Positions 1 to 5,375 of a DNA stretch of 5,375 nucleotides are shown here, one piece after another. Under the pieces are notes generated by a model that searched no databases, had not been told where the DNA came from, and saw only the letters and a program-made list of their open reading frames with translations. The translations under genes and the position numbers were made by a program. The stretch is from Syntrophobacterales bacterium (GTDB lineage: Bacteria; Desulfobacterota; Syntrophia; Syntrophales; UBA6807), in NCBI GenBank assembly GCA_021159265.1, contig JAGGSD010000005.1, positions 1 through 5,375 of the forward strand, given 5' to 3'. Numbering within the stretch: the stretch's first letter is position 1; each line of letters opens with the position of its first letter.

Positions 1-21
1 TCTTTAATGCTGCCTTTGTCC

Positions 22-48
22 TGAACGCTGAACCATGAACCTGTGAAC
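22..48. repeat. Short heptad-phased TGAAC repeats
   Basis: The pentamer TGAAC occurs at 22-26, 29-33, 36-40 and 44-48. The first three copies are exactly 7 bases apart and the fourth is displaced by one base. This is a small degenerate heptameric tandem repeat in non-coding DNA. It may continue a larger repeat that lies outside the window. No function can be assigned. A similar heptad habit with a different unit is seen at 2772-2806. Confidence 0.6.
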
Positions 49-165
49 GGTTACCATATTTAAAATGATTTTGTGTAACTACTCAGGTAGGCACAAAGCG
101 GCAAAGGCACAGAGGCACAAAGAGTAAAAAAAGTAACAACCGGCGCCGCCTGTGGTCTTCGGCGA

Positions 166-201
166 GCTCAGTCGAACCGTCGAACGCTCAGTCGAGCCGT
201 C
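166..201. repeat. Two-copy direct repeat, 20-base period
   Basis: The 16-base unit GCTCAGTCGAACCGTC at 166-181 recurs at 186-201 with one change (A176 versus G196). A four-base spacer gives a 20-base period. It lies between the inverted-repeat arms, just upstream of the predicted -35 box. It resembles the dispersed 'CTTCGGCGAGCTCAGTCGAAC' type of intergenic repeat. Two near-identical sites close to a promoter could also be a tandem operator, but nothing else supports that. Confidence 0.6.
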
Positions 202-212
202 AGGTATATCCT

Positions 213-243
213 TTGACAAAGATTTTTTGCATTTTGTTATAAT
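213..243 (+). promoter_or_regulatory. Probable sigma70 extended -10 promoter for the exported protein gene
   Basis: A consensus -35 box TTGACA (213-218) is followed after 19 bases by TATAAT (238-243), preceded by the extended -10 dinucleotide TG at 235-236 (TGTTATAAT). The spacer is two bases longer than ideal, which an extended -10 can tolerate. Transcription would start near 250. The leader of about 80 bases would include the right arm of the inverted repeat (267-302). The promoter lies wholly inside that repeat element, so if the element is mobile it would carry an outward promoter. Confidence 0.6.
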
Positions 244-318
244 ATAATAACAGTAAAGCAAATAAGCTTTGTGCCTCTGTGCCTTTGAACCTGAATAGTT
301 ACGATTTTATTTTACAAC

Positions 319-323
319 AGGTG
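319..323 (+). promoter_or_regulatory. Ribosome binding site choosing ATG 331
   Basis: AGGTG at 319-323 lies 7 bases before ATG 331, a normal spacing. The in-frame TTG immediately before it (328) would have only 4 bases of spacing and is a weaker codon, so ATG 331 is preferred. The choice changes the protein by one residue only. Confidence 0.55.
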
Positions 324-330
324 TTGATTG

Positions 331-2697
331 ATGAAGAAAACAGTCAATAGTATTTCAATAATATTTGTTTTTCTTATCCTGTTATTTTGCCATTTTTCTA
401 GTGTTGCTGCTCAAATTGGTATTTCATCAGGGGAAAAAGCCGTGGGACCTGTTTTACAGGTAACGCCACTAAAGATTGATCTTGGTAATGTGGAAAAGAA
501 TACAAGCAGGGATTTTTACATATCCGTCAAGAATATCGGCGCCGAGAAATTAAATTGGGAAATTGTCAGTGATAGCACATGGCTTGTGCCGAAGGATGAC
601 ACATCTCTCGATGCATACAATCAGTGGCTGATGACTGTGGATCGCGAAACGATCCTCTCAACAGAAGAATTGGATTCTTATGAAGATTGGAAGGCTAAAA
701 GGAAACATCGGCCCGAAGCGCTTTTTAAGCGAGAGAAGACAAAGATTTATTTTACGGCTTATACCATAGACCTTCCGGAAGGAAATTATGAAAGTTCCAT
801 TATCGTCAGGTCCAACGGGGGAGAGAGCAGGGTTGATGTTTCTATGAAGGTTGTCTCTCTGCAATCGATCTCAATAAATCCAGTTTCAATAACAATACGT
901 GTTGGCCAGAGAAGAACATTCAGAGCAACGGGTATATGGTCTGATGAGAGCAGAACAAATCTTTCCAGCGCTGCGGAAGGTCAATGGGTTATATCCGATC
1001 CTTCCATAGGTTCTTTTTTATATAACAAGCCCGTTTTTGTTGCTGAAAAGACCGGACAGGTGGAAATCAAAAAAATCAGAGGAGATGTGACAAGTAATAC
1101 AGCCATTGTAAATATTGAAGAGTTCATTTCCGAGCCTGTTCTATTCATATCACCAAGAGAAATTAATCTCGGAGACATTGGACCGGGTGAAAATTCAAGG
1201 AGCGCCTTCTCGCTGAAAAATGTTGGATCTAAAACCCTCAGGTGGTCAATCAATGGACCTGAAGGATGGATTTCACCTGAGGGAACAGCATTAAACGGTA
1301 TATTGAGTAAATCTCCTCATTATATCCGAATTTGTGTGGAATCTTTAATTGACAAGGGCGAGGAAATCAATCCATATAGAGAAGTATATCCTGTTAGGAT
1401 AAAACTCGAAACGATATCGGATTCTGTAACCTATAAAAAGTCTTTAGCGTTAGGTACTTACAGGGAAATGATAACGTTATGCTCTAATGGCGGCACGAGG
1501 CATGTCTTTCTTGATTTTACCGTTTCAAGAGTAAGATCCAGACCTTGTCTGGCAGTGGATCCACTTGGGATTGACTTAGGAATCGTTGAAGCCGGCAAGA
1601 AATTGATGAAAAAAATAAAAATTAACAATTCAGGCAAAGGTATTCTTAAGTGGAAGGCCATGCTTCGGAAAAACAGAAAGATATTTACCGGCATAACTTT
1701 TCCGGGAGGAAGGTATCTTTCTCTTTTTAATAAAAATATTCTTAATAAAGAAATTTACAGGATACCGGATCATCTTAAAGATTCTGTTTTTATCTCAGGC
1801 AAGTGGTTAGAAGATAATGGTTATCCTTCAAGTGACGGCGAGAGTAACAGTCTTAAAAAAGCCTTTTCTGGAACAGGAATAGCCGTGTTTGTGTGGAGGG
1901 ATTTAGAGGGTGGAATGATCAATGCTTTTATTGATAATCGCTTTGCAGGAAAAATTGACTGCAATTCCGAGAAAAGGGAACGCGCTGAATTTACAGTGGC
2001 AGAGGATCTCAAGAAAGGACCTCATATACTTAATCTGGTTTGTAGTGGGGGAAATGTTGTTATCGAAGGTATGAGAATCTATGGTGATGACTTAATGAAA
2101 GGGAGAAAAAACTGGATAAAGATATATCCCGGCAACGGCACTACCACCAAAGAAACAGATTATGCCAATGTTATAATTAATACTGAAAATCTTAAATCTG
2201 GAAACTACGGTGAGAATATAATATTTTCGTCAAATGGAGGAAATGAGATTGTTGAAGTATCGTTTAAGATATCTGAGTCTAAGTCTCCTAATATTATAAA
2301 TATTTATAGGTATATGAAAGGGTTGGATTGTTTATTTACGGCAAGTCCCGAGTCTGAAACCCCCGACATTTTGCAGAGTTACAAGAATGGGAAAATTGCT
2401 TTCAGACTTTTCAGAAGAGGTACTCGTGGAACGACGGAATTCTACAGGTGGTATAATCCATCGAAGATGACGCATTTTTATTCCTATGACAGGAATGGAG
2501 GAGGAAAATCGCTAAATGGATATATCTTTGAGGGTTCTATCGGAAATATAGCCACTTCCAGGCTTTCGAAAACAAGAGAACTTTATCGATGGTATAAGCC
2601 GGCTACGGGAACTTATTCTTATTCAACTAATTTAAAAGGAGAAAATTATACTGATAATGGGTATAAATATGACGGGATAGCCGGTTATGTCAGGTAG
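331..2697 (+). CDS. Exported multi-domain Ig-like protein (BACON/ASH-like, Big_2-like, DUF5648-like repeats)
   Basis: 788 residues from ATG 331; an in-frame TTG at 328 would add one. The start has a classical Sec signal peptide: MKK, a hydrophobic core to about residue 22, and cleavage likely after VAA (A27). There is no lipobox. Three BACON/ASH-like domains follow the same pattern: I(D/N)LG near the start, a (K/N)N.G...L.W strand, and a closing Y...I...SNGG stretch followed by alternating hydrophobics. They span about 41-175 (SNGG 161-164), 270-398 (SNGG 385-388), and 405-450 plus 591-648 (SNGG 634-637). Residues 178-263 look like a Big_2 Ig-like domain (ITIRVGQ, SDPSIGSF). The third BACON-like domain is split by about 140 residues (451-590) whose second half (512-584) resembles a galactose-binding-type beta sandwich. 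Residues 655-788 form three YRW/YRY repeats like DUF5648, the last two carrying YRWY.P and (F/Y)(E/D)G. The protein should be periplasmic, surface-bound or secreted, with a likely adhesive or glycan-binding role; that role is inference. No catalytic motif is seen. It has its own upstream promoter and no operon partner. Confidence 0.88.
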   Translation: MKKTVNSISIIFVFLILLFCHFSSVAAQIGISSGEKAVGPVLQVTPLKIDLGNVEKNTSRDFYISVKNIGAEKLNWEIVSDSTWLVPKDDTSLDAYNQWLMTVDRETILSTEELDSYEDWKAKRKHRPEALFKREKTKIYFTAYTIDLPEGNYESSIIVRSNGGESRVDVSMKVVSLQSISINPVSITIRVGQRRTFRATGIWSDESRTNLSSAAEGQWVISDPSIGSFLYNKPVFVAEKTGQVEIKKIRGDVTSNTAIVNIEEFISEPVLFISPREINLGDIGPGENSRSAFSLKNVGSKTLRWSINGPEGWISPEGTALNGILSKSPHYIRICVESLIDKGEEINPYREVYPVRIKLETISDSVTYKKSLALGTYREMITLCSNGGTRHVFLDFTVSRVRSRPCLAVDPLGIDLGIVEAGKKLMKKIKINNSGKGILKWKAMLRKNRKIFTGITFPGGRYLSLFNKNILNKEIYRIPDHLKDSVFISGKWLEDNGYPSSDGESNSLKKAFSGTGIAVFVWRDLEGGMINAFIDNRFAGKIDCNSEKRERAEFTVAEDLKKGPHILNLVCSGGNVVIEGMRIYGDDLMKGRKNWIKIYPGNGTTTKETDYANVIINTENLKSGNYGENIIFSSNGGNEIVEVSFKISESKSPNIINIYRYMKGLDCLFTASPESETPDILQSYKNGKIAFRLFRRGTRGTTEFYRWYNPSKMTHFYSYDRNGGGKSLNGYIFEGSIGNIATSRLSKTRELYRWYKPATGTYSYSTNLKGENYTDNGYKYDGIAGYVR

Positions 2698-2771
2698 TGT
2701 AAATCGAATGAAAAACAAATACCCAATACCGAACAATTAACGGCTTTTTCTTCATCTTTTCCCATTCAACA

Positions 2772-2806
2772 TTCGATGTTGGGCGTTCGATGTTCGATGT
2801 TCGATG
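2772..2806. repeat. Heptameric tandem repeat (TTCGATG)
   Basis: Five in-phase 7-base units: TTCGATG at 2772, 2786, 2793 and 2800, with one diverged unit (TTGGGCG) at 2779-2785, then a partial TTC at 2807. The array ends 11 bases before the -35 box of the tRNA promoter. The preceding stretch (2698-2771) holds no gene and no other recognisable feature. I recall comparable 'TTCGATGTTCGATG' tracts between genes in Desulfobacterota-type genomes, which is memory, not a search result. The unit lacks CRISPR spacers and dyad symmetry. Confidence 0.75.
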
Positions 2807-2817
2807 TTCATTTAGTC

Positions 2818-2846
2818 TTGACAAAACCTGTTAGTGGCTCTATAAT
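2818..2846 (+). promoter_or_regulatory. Consensus sigma70 promoter of tRNA-Arg
   Basis: A perfect TTGACA (2818-2823), a 17-base spacer and a perfect TATAAT (2841-2846) make a textbook strong promoter. The start of transcription would fall around 2852-2854, leaving a 5' leader of about 15 bases before the mature tRNA. Its strength suits a monocistronic stable RNA. Confidence 0.88.
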
Positions 2847-2867
2847 ATGTGTCACTTTTGGGATTGC

Positions 2868-2944
<77 letters not shown>

Positions 2945-2952
2945 GAAAAATT

Positions 2953-2986
2953 AGGGGTTAGCTGCTATGGCTAACCCCTTTTTTTT
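2953..2986 (+). terminator. Intrinsic terminator of the tRNA unit
   Basis: GGGGTTAGC (2954-2962) pairs perfectly with GCTAACCCC (2970-2978), extendable by A2953-T2979 and a T-G wobble at 2963/2969. The loop is about 5-7 bases and is followed by eight T residues (2979-2986). It begins 9 bases after the tRNA CCA end and closes a monocistronic tRNA transcript. Confidence 0.93.
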
Positions 2987-3020
2987 GTGGGGAACTCCTT
3001 GATTGTAACCATTCTACGCT

Positions 3021-3170
3021 TCAAGGTATTGAGATTGCTTTCTTGAGGCCATCTACCTTCCGGTGGTTTAAAAGCATTTCTTGTAACTCCGGGGCAAGGT
3101 AAAGCCTTCGTGCCTCCTTATTTTTCGTTGACCGCACCTTAAGCCGCGCTATCCCTCTGCCAAGATCAAC
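3021..3170 (-). pseudogene. Decayed fragment of a tyrosine recombinase (phage-type integrase)
   Basis: Read on the minus strand from 3170 to the TGA at 3021-3023, this frame gives 49 residues beginning VDLGRGIARLKVRSTKNKEA and continuing with RRLYLAPELQEMLL. In tyrosine recombinases the catalytic core has a 'W..VDL..g.IrL...TKN.e.R.i.L..eL...L' segment, where the Lys of TKN is the beta-hairpin catalytic lysine; the fragment matches that part. The upstream box with the first catalytic Arg, the H-x-x-R box and the nucleophilic Tyr are absent. The frame extends upstream only as low-complexity sequence without a start, so this is a remnant and not a gene. It lies about 75 bases beyond the tRNA-Arg CCA end, where integrases of tRNA-targeting elements usually sit. 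The alternative is a chance open frame, but the run of conserved positions makes that less likely. Confidence 0.55.
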
Positions 3171-3191
3171 CTTAGCGTAAAGAAAAAAGCA

Positions 3192-3219
3192 TTGACAATA
3201 ACAAAAGAATTATTATAGC
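3192..3219 (+). promoter_or_regulatory. Possible sigma70 promoter for the propionate--CoA ligase gene
   Basis: A perfect -35 box TTGACA (3192-3197) is followed after 16 bases by TATAGC (3214-3219), a 4/6 match to the -10 consensus. Transcription would start near 3226, giving a leader of about 40 bases. TATTAT at 3211-3216 matches better (5/6) but leaves a spacer of only 13 bases, so it is unlikely to pair with this -35. The weak -10 and the overlapping dyad fit a regulated promoter; this is inference. Confidence 0.45.
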
Positions 3220-3233
3220 TTAACAAATTAAGC
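3218..3233. promoter_or_regulatory. Hyphenated dyad GCTTAA-CAAA-TTAAGC, possible operator
   Basis: GCTTAA (3218-3223) and TTAAGC (3228-3233) are perfect inverted half-sites around a 4-base spacer. The dyad overlaps the end of the predicted -10 and the likely transcription start of the ligase gene, where a repressor would act. As RNA it would be a weak, AT-rich hairpin, so a DNA-binding site is the more plausible reading. No regulator gene is in the window. Confidence 0.35.
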
Positions 3234-3244
3234 ATAAAAAAATT

Positions 3245-3253
3245 AAAGGAGGA
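3245..3253 (+). promoter_or_regulatory. Strong but distant Shine-Dalgarno of the ligase gene
   Basis: AAAGGAGGA is nearly a full anti-Shine-Dalgarno complement. The GGAGG core ends at 3252, leaving 13 bases to ATG 3266, longer than the usual 5-9. No in-frame start codon lies closer, and the protein begins at the usual place for the family, so ATG 3266 stands. Confidence 0.75.
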
Positions 3254-3265
3254 AGTTGCAATAAA

Positions 3266-5161
3266 ATGTACAATTCTTATGATGAAGCTTACAAACTTTC
3301 CGTTGAAAACAGGGACAAGTTTTGGGGTGAAGCTGCCGAGGCAGTGCAATGGGACAAGAAATGGGACAAGGTTTTAGATGATAGTCGTGTGCCTTTCTAT
3401 AAGTGGTTTCCTGGTGGCCGGATGAATACGTGTTACAATGCGCTTGATTATCACGTGGAAAACGGCCGGGGTGAGCAAACCGCTATTATCTATGATAGTC
3501 CTGTAACCAGCACCATTCAAAAGATCACCTACAGAGAATTGCTGGATGAAGTGTCAAAGTGTGCCGGGGTATTGACATCTCTCGGTGTAAAAAAAGGAGA
3601 CAGGGTCATAACTTATATGCCCATGATTCCCCAAGCTGTGACAGCCATCCTTGCGTGTGCAAGAATCGGCGCTATCCACTCTGTTGTTTTTGGTGGATTT
3701 GCACCCAATGAACTCGCAATAAGAATTGAAGATGCAAAACCAAAGGTGGTGATTTCAGCATCATGCGGAATAGAACCGAGGGGACCCATACCATACAAGC
3801 CTCTTCTCGATAAGGCCATAGATCTTTCTACACACAAACCTGAAAAATGCATAATATTTCAGAGACCCCAGGTAACCGCGCCCCTTATTGAAGGCAGGGA
3901 CCTTGACTGGCACATTGTTATGAAAGATGCATCTCCCGTGGGCTGCACCACTGTGGCGGCAACAGACCCTCTATATATACTCTATACATCCGGCACAACC
4001 GGGGTTCCCAAGGGTGTGGTGAGAGACAATGGTGGACATGCAGTGGCATTAAAATGGAGCATGAAATATATCTATGGTGTAGAACCGGGAGATGTGTACT
4101 GGGCGGCATCAGATGTAGGATGGGTAGTAGGACACTCATATATTGTTTATGCACCGTTACTCTATGGTTGCACAACTGTTTTGTATGAAGGAAAGCCTGT
4201 AGGAACACCGGATCCAGGCGCATTCTGGAGGGTCATATCACAACACAACGTAAAAGTGTTATTTACTGCTCCTACAGCCATCAGGGCAATAAAAAAAGAG
4301 GACCCTGATGGAAATTATCTTAAGAACTATGATATCCCTTCGCTAAAATATTTGTTTCTTGCAGGTGAACGTTTAGATCCGGATACATATCACTGGGCAG
4401 GCGATCTCTTGCACGTTCCGGTTGTCGATCACTGGTGGCAGACAGAGACCGGTTGGCCAATTGCTGCAAATTGTATGGGTATAGAGGAGCTGCCTCTAAA
4501 ACCAGGTTCTCCTACAAAGCCTGTCCCTGGATATAATATACAGATTCTGGATGAAAGCGGCCGGGAGTTAGGCCCCGATAAAGAAGGAATAATAGCTGTA
4601 AAACTGCCGTTGCCCCCATGTTGTTTAACTACCTTGTGGCAAAAGGATGAACACTATGTCGATTCTTATCTAAAAGAATTTGAAGGCTATTATGTAACAG
4701 GAGATGGCGGGTTTATAGATAAAGACGGGTATTTATTTATCATGGGGAGGATAGATGATGTCATAAATGTAGCCGGTCACAGACTTTCAACGGGTGGTAT
4801 GGAAGAAATTATATCAACGCACCCTGATATTGCAGAGTGCGCGGTAGTAGGGGTTGAAGATTCACTAAAGGGACAAGTTCCTGTCGGTTTTGCTGTGATG
4901 AAGGCAGGCAAGGACAGAAAACCTGAAGATGTGCAAAAAGAGGTGGTGGGAATGATCCGCTCTGAACTGGGTGCAATTGCGTGTCTGAACAGGGTCTGCG
5001 TGATACCACGTTTACCAAAGACCAGGAGTGGCAAAGTACTGCGTTCTACTATACGCAAGATTGCAGACAGCAAACCATATACCATTCCATCTACTATCGA
5101 AGATCCCGAGGTATTAAAGGAGATAGATAGGGCGCTAAAAGATATTGGATATGCAAAGTAA
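3266..5161 (+). CDS. prpE: Propionate--CoA ligase (AMP-forming acyl-CoA synthetase, PrpE/ACSS3 type)
   Basis: A complete 631-residue protein, about the length of enterobacterial PrpE (628). It makes propionyl-CoA from propionate, ATP and CoA through an acyl-adenylate, and is expected in the cytoplasm. The N-terminal acetyl-CoA-synthetase extension is present (FYKWFPGGRMNTCYNALDYH). Adenylation motifs are intact: the phosphate-binding loop YTSGTTGVPKG (240-250), VDHWWQTETGWP (387-398), YVTGDGG with D480, R495 in GRIDDVINVAGHR (494-506), and the C-terminal catalytic lysine K590 in RSGK. K590 matches the lysine that is acylated to silence PrpE/Acs enzymes, so post-translational control is possible. 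'VDHWWQTETGWPI' and 'RDNGGHAVAL' after the loop favour PrpE/ACSS3 over acetyl-CoA synthetase (Acs). A366 replaces the valine that narrows the acyl pocket in Acs, fitting propionate. The gene stands alone, with its own promoter and terminator and no methylcitrate or methylmalonyl-CoA genes beside it in the window, so propionate assimilation or syntrophic use is inference. Acetate or another short acid is the main alternative substrate. Confidence 0.93.
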   Translation: MYNSYDEAYKLSVENRDKFWGEAAEAVQWDKKWDKVLDDSRVPFYKWFPGGRMNTCYNALDYHVENGRGEQTAIIYDSPVTSTIQKITYRELLDEVSKCAGVLTSLGVKKGDRVITYMPMIPQAVTAILACARIGAIHSVVFGGFAPNELAIRIEDAKPKVVISASCGIEPRGPIPYKPLLDKAIDLSTHKPEKCIIFQRPQVTAPLIEGRDLDWHIVMKDASPVGCTTVAATDPLYILYTSGTTGVPKGVVRDNGGHAVALKWSMKYIYGVEPGDVYWAASDVGWVVGHSYIVYAPLLYGCTTVLYEGKPVGTPDPGAFWRVISQHNVKVLFTAPTAIRAIKKEDPDGNYLKNYDIPSLKYLFLAGERLDPDTYHWAGDLLHVPVVDHWWQTETGWPIAANCMGIEELPLKPGSPTKPVPGYNIQILDESGRELGPDKEGIIAVKLPLPPCCLTTLWQKDEHYVDSYLKEFEGYYVTGDGGFIDKDGYLFIMGRIDDVINVAGHRLSTGGMEEIISTHPDIAECAVVGVEDSLKGQVPVGFAVMKAGKDRKPEDVQKEVVGMIRSELGAIACLNRVCVIPRLPKTRSGKVLRSTIRKIADSKPYTIPSTIEDPEVLKEIDRALKDIGYAK

Positions 5162-5175
5162 TTTAATTTAGCTTC

Positions 5176-5207
5176 ATAAAGGGCAGGTTTTACCTGCCCT
5201 TTATTTT
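5176..5207 (+). terminator. Intrinsic terminator after prpE
   Basis: ATAAAGGGCAGGT (5176-5188) pairs perfectly with ACCTGCCCTTTAT (5192-5204) around a very short T loop, and the T-rich run follows (5204-5207). It begins 15 bases after the TAA stop and ends the prpE transcript. The A-rich 5' side and T-rich 3' side could let it work on opposite-strand transcription too. Confidence 0.9.
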
Positions 5208-5290
5208 CCCTCCTCCGGAATTAGTAACCTTATGCTTGTTTCTAAGCCTGTCTAAGTTCAATTACAACTTTCTTGTCAGTTTCTTTAATT

Positions 5291-5375
5291 GATGGTCTCG
5301 TAAAAAGCCCCGCTATGCCGTTTTAGCGGCATTATAATGGAAAGTAACTTTTACAAAGCATGTTTAAGGCCGATG
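5291..5375. repeat. Probable edge of a dispersed repeat with alternative hairpins
   Basis: No gene is visible between the prpE terminator and the window end. GATGGTCTCGTAAAAAG (5291-5307) resembles a dispersed repeat edge that I recall from Desulfobacterota genomes, unverified here. After it, two mutually exclusive 6-bp stems are possible: CCGCTA (5310-5315) with TAGCGG (5324-5329), or ATGCCG (5315-5320) with CGGCAT (5327-5332). GTAAAA (5300-5305) is answered by TTTTAC (5349-5354), enclosing these. If it is a larger inverted repeat, the other end is beyond the window. Confidence 0.35.

Larger units (their letters stand above)
75..302. repeat. Long imperfect inverted repeat (MITE/REP-like element)
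   Basis: Bases 102-122 and 267-287 are perfect reverse complements over 21 positions (GGCACAGAGGCACAAAG type). Outward, 75-88 matches the reverse complement of 289-302 with a single mismatch (C82). The left arm carries about 13 extra bases (89-101, AGGCACAAAGCGG) that look like a partial duplication of the arm's own GGCACAAAG unit. Weaker TAAAAT-rich similarity continues outside both arms. The enclosed 144 bases contain a direct repeat (166-201) and a promoter (213-243). The structure is a terminal-inverted-repeat module of about 230 bases without coding capacity, like a MITE or REP-type palindrome. I recall similar GGCACAAAG sequences as dispersed repeats in environmental bacterial genomes, but could not check this. 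No clear target-site duplication is visible. Confidence 0.75.

Noticed and set aside
79..261. Minus-strand 60-codon open frame
   Set aside because: It runs through the inverted repeat, promoter and direct repeat; the SLCLCAFAALCLPE ending is just translated GGCACAAAG repeat, a common spurious product.
382..393. Lipoprotein signal in the exported protein (LLFC)
   Set aside because: The cysteine is inside the hydrophobic core and lacks the L-[AS]-[GA]-C lipobox; VAA-Q gives a normal signal peptidase I site.
331..2697. A novel defence or toxin system centred on the multi-domain protein
   Set aside because: It has a secretion signal, no nuclease, NTPase, toxin or transmembrane effector motif, and no partner gene; the neighbours are a tRNA and a metabolic enzyme in separate transcription units.
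2729..2759. Intrinsic terminator after the exported-protein gene (CCG...CGG followed by CTTTTTC)
   Set aside because: Only three G/C pairs around a nine-base loop; too weak to call. No convincing terminator was found for this gene.
2772..2806. CRISPR array
   Set aside because: The units are 7 bases, contiguous, without spacers or dyad symmetry.
3220..3265. Riboswitch or attenuator in the prpE leader
   Set aside because: The predicted leader is about 40 bases, AT-rich, with only the short dyad; no room for an aptamer and no terminator-like stem.
3149..3349. Minus-strand 66-codon open frame overlapping the prpE start
   Set aside because: It covers the prpE promoter, Shine-Dalgarno and first codons in antisense, has low-complexity Phe/Leu/Ser composition and no ribosome site. 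The integrase-like residues are in another frame.

Overview
The window looks like bacterial chromosome of moderate, slightly AT-rich composition with intergenic spaces full of short repeats. Several cues suggest an anaerobic Desulfobacterota-type (deltaproteobacterial) genome or a similar repeat-rich environmental bacterium: heptameric tandem repeats, 'GGCACAAAG'-type inverted repeats, a 'GATGGTCTCGTAAAAAG' motif, near-consensus sigma70 promoters, strong AGGAGG-type Shine-Dalgarno sites and a propionyl-CoA synthetase gene. This placement rests on remembered patterns and is of low confidence. All intact genes are on the + strand.

Layout. Bases 1-330 are a repeat-rich leader with a small heptad array, a long imperfect inverted repeat (about 75-302), and inside it an extended -10 promoter that probably drives the first gene. 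Bases 331-2697 encode a 788-residue exported, multi-domain beta-sandwich protein of unknown function: signal peptide, three BACON/ASH-like domains, one Big_2-like domain, a beta-sandwich-like insertion inside the third BACON-like domain, and a three-repeat C-terminus resembling DUF5648. Bases 2698-2817 hold a second heptad array (TTCGATG). Then comes a compact stand-alone tRNA-Arg(TCT) unit with a perfect TTGACA-17-TATAAT promoter, CCA-encoding tRNA and an intrinsic terminator (2818-2986).

Just downstream of the tRNA, on the minus strand (3021-3170), is a 49-codon fragment that reads like the middle of a tyrosine-recombinase catalytic domain. I interpret it as a decayed integrase left by an element that once used this tRNA gene as its attachment site. 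Bases 3266-5161 encode a complete AMP-forming acyl-CoA synthetase of the PrpE/ACSS3 (propionate--CoA ligase) type with its own promoter, a dyad over the likely start of transcription, and a strong intrinsic terminator. The last 170 bases are non-coding and end in what looks like one edge of another dispersed repeat.

The three transcription units seem independent: a surface or periplasmic protein, a tRNA, and a fatty-acid-activating enzyme. I see no operon or defence system joining them. The points most worth checking are the integrase scar at the tRNA, the nested domain architecture of the exported protein, and the promoter carried between inverted-repeat arms.
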